Source: Nematopogon swammerdamellus (taxonomy: Eukaryota; Arthropoda; Insecta; Lepidoptera; Adelidae). Taken from it: DNA of 64,000 bases. The notes below the pieces were generated by a model. The model ran no database searches, was not told where the DNA came from, and saw nothing but the letters and a program-made list of their open reading frames with translations. The stretch spans positions 11,463,523 to 11,527,522 of the forward strand of contig OX336342.1 of the NCBI GenBank assembly GCA_946902875.1, given 5' to 3'. Shown here one piece after another: positions 63,433 to 64,000 of the stretch; position 1 is the stretch's first letter, and each line of letters starts with the position of its first letter. The translations under genes were made by a program, and so were the position numbers.

Positions 63433-64000
63433 TTGCAGTTTAGAAATTGTTTCCTTTATTCGTCACTTGATTCTTCATCATATTGTACACTCCCGGTATA
63501 GCTTGGACGGCCTAACCTGAGGTGAACACACGTACGCACACAAATGCATTTCTCTAATACAAATGCTTGACACGCACCAATACATGGCCTGAGCACTACT
63601 ACACTCGCAGAATTGTATGCTCACCGTCACGCGTGAACGTATTTGTACGCCTCAGGTTAGAACGAACGACCTATATCTATTGATGAATTATATAAATACC
63701 TTTCCAAAGTAAATGGCTGACAGAGAATTTGTCCAGAGGCAGAAATAACTTGTAGACGAGTTGGAGACAATTTTATCTACAGGTAGTTGAAACGATTTTC
63801 AATTTTCAATTGAATTCCTCGGAATGCAATTACGGAAAACGTGAAAGACAGACGATAGTGGAAGCAGTCTTTGAAGCGTCTCGACTAGAATTTACTGAAG
63901 AAAGCTCACTACTCCCCTAGGATGACTTAATTCGAAATTACTGACTGAAATGGCGTAAGGGAATGCCCGCTGGTAGTAACAACGATCTTAGTGGAGAGGA
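63433..64000. other. Unannotated stretch
   Basis: No gene or recognised repeat. Confidence 0.4.

Overview
The window looks like lepidopteran (moth or butterfly) nuclear DNA. The evidence is an AT-rich background, two spliced coding exons of an insect tachykinin-type receptor, and many dispersed repeats of types I know from Lepidoptera: AGGGTTCCGTA/(GTCT)n elements, ACCGACTTCAAAA elements, Helitrons ending in a CCGCGGC...CTAG tail, and Penelope, RTE and Jockey-like remnants. I see no bacterial-style genes, no CRISPR array and no rRNA gene. Most long open frames are chance frames or old transposon coding sequence.

Host genes are all on the minus strand. Two exons of a class A GPCR lie at 40044-40199 (DRY through TM4) and 26762-26821 (second extracellular loop). 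They join in phase across a 13.2-kb intron, so most of 26.8-40.0 kb is intron, and 1-26.7 kb is probably the next intron of the same gene. I did not find the TM1-3 exons or TM5 to the C-terminus. A short 3'-terminal coding exon of an unrecognised gene is at 55501-55606.

Repeats by region. 0.6-6.9 kb: AGGGTTCC elements and a 3-kb Helitron-like element (3421-6452) carrying a two-armed inverted array of ~68-bp units, itself hit by a 444-bp hAT element with a perfect 8-bp target duplication. 8.4-12.9 kb: a LINE remnant, an 11-copy 130-bp tandem array, the C-terminus of a Helitron helicase, and a ~550-bp palindrome. 13.6-27 kb: SINEs, hAT and mariner-type elements. 28.8-31.8 kb: a 5'-truncated Penelope element with inverted terminal repeats, split by a 2.2-kb element with ~285-bp inverted repeats and a 9-bp target duplication. 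43.0-43.9 kb: a decayed piggyBac-like element. 45.6-48.0 kb: a Helitron copy with 1.9 kb of unrelated DNA inside. 49.3-56.3 kb: palindromes and a TTAA-flanked foldback element. 59-63.4 kb: more AGGGTTCC, SINE and mariner-type copies.

The most unusual system is a SINE family whose copies share one body and 3' tail but carry different heads: a plain tRNA head (48210-48553), a tRNA head interrupted by a 5S-rRNA-like promoter block (13742-14114, 21664-22043, 36511-36895), or a third unrelated head (16490-16812, 22867-23188, 26364-26675). Its last ~25 nt resemble the 3' end of a LINE remnant at 20440-20757, a candidate partner. Two insertions of only 14 and 28 nt of that tail can be read because the interrupted host repeats have intact copies elsewhere in the window.
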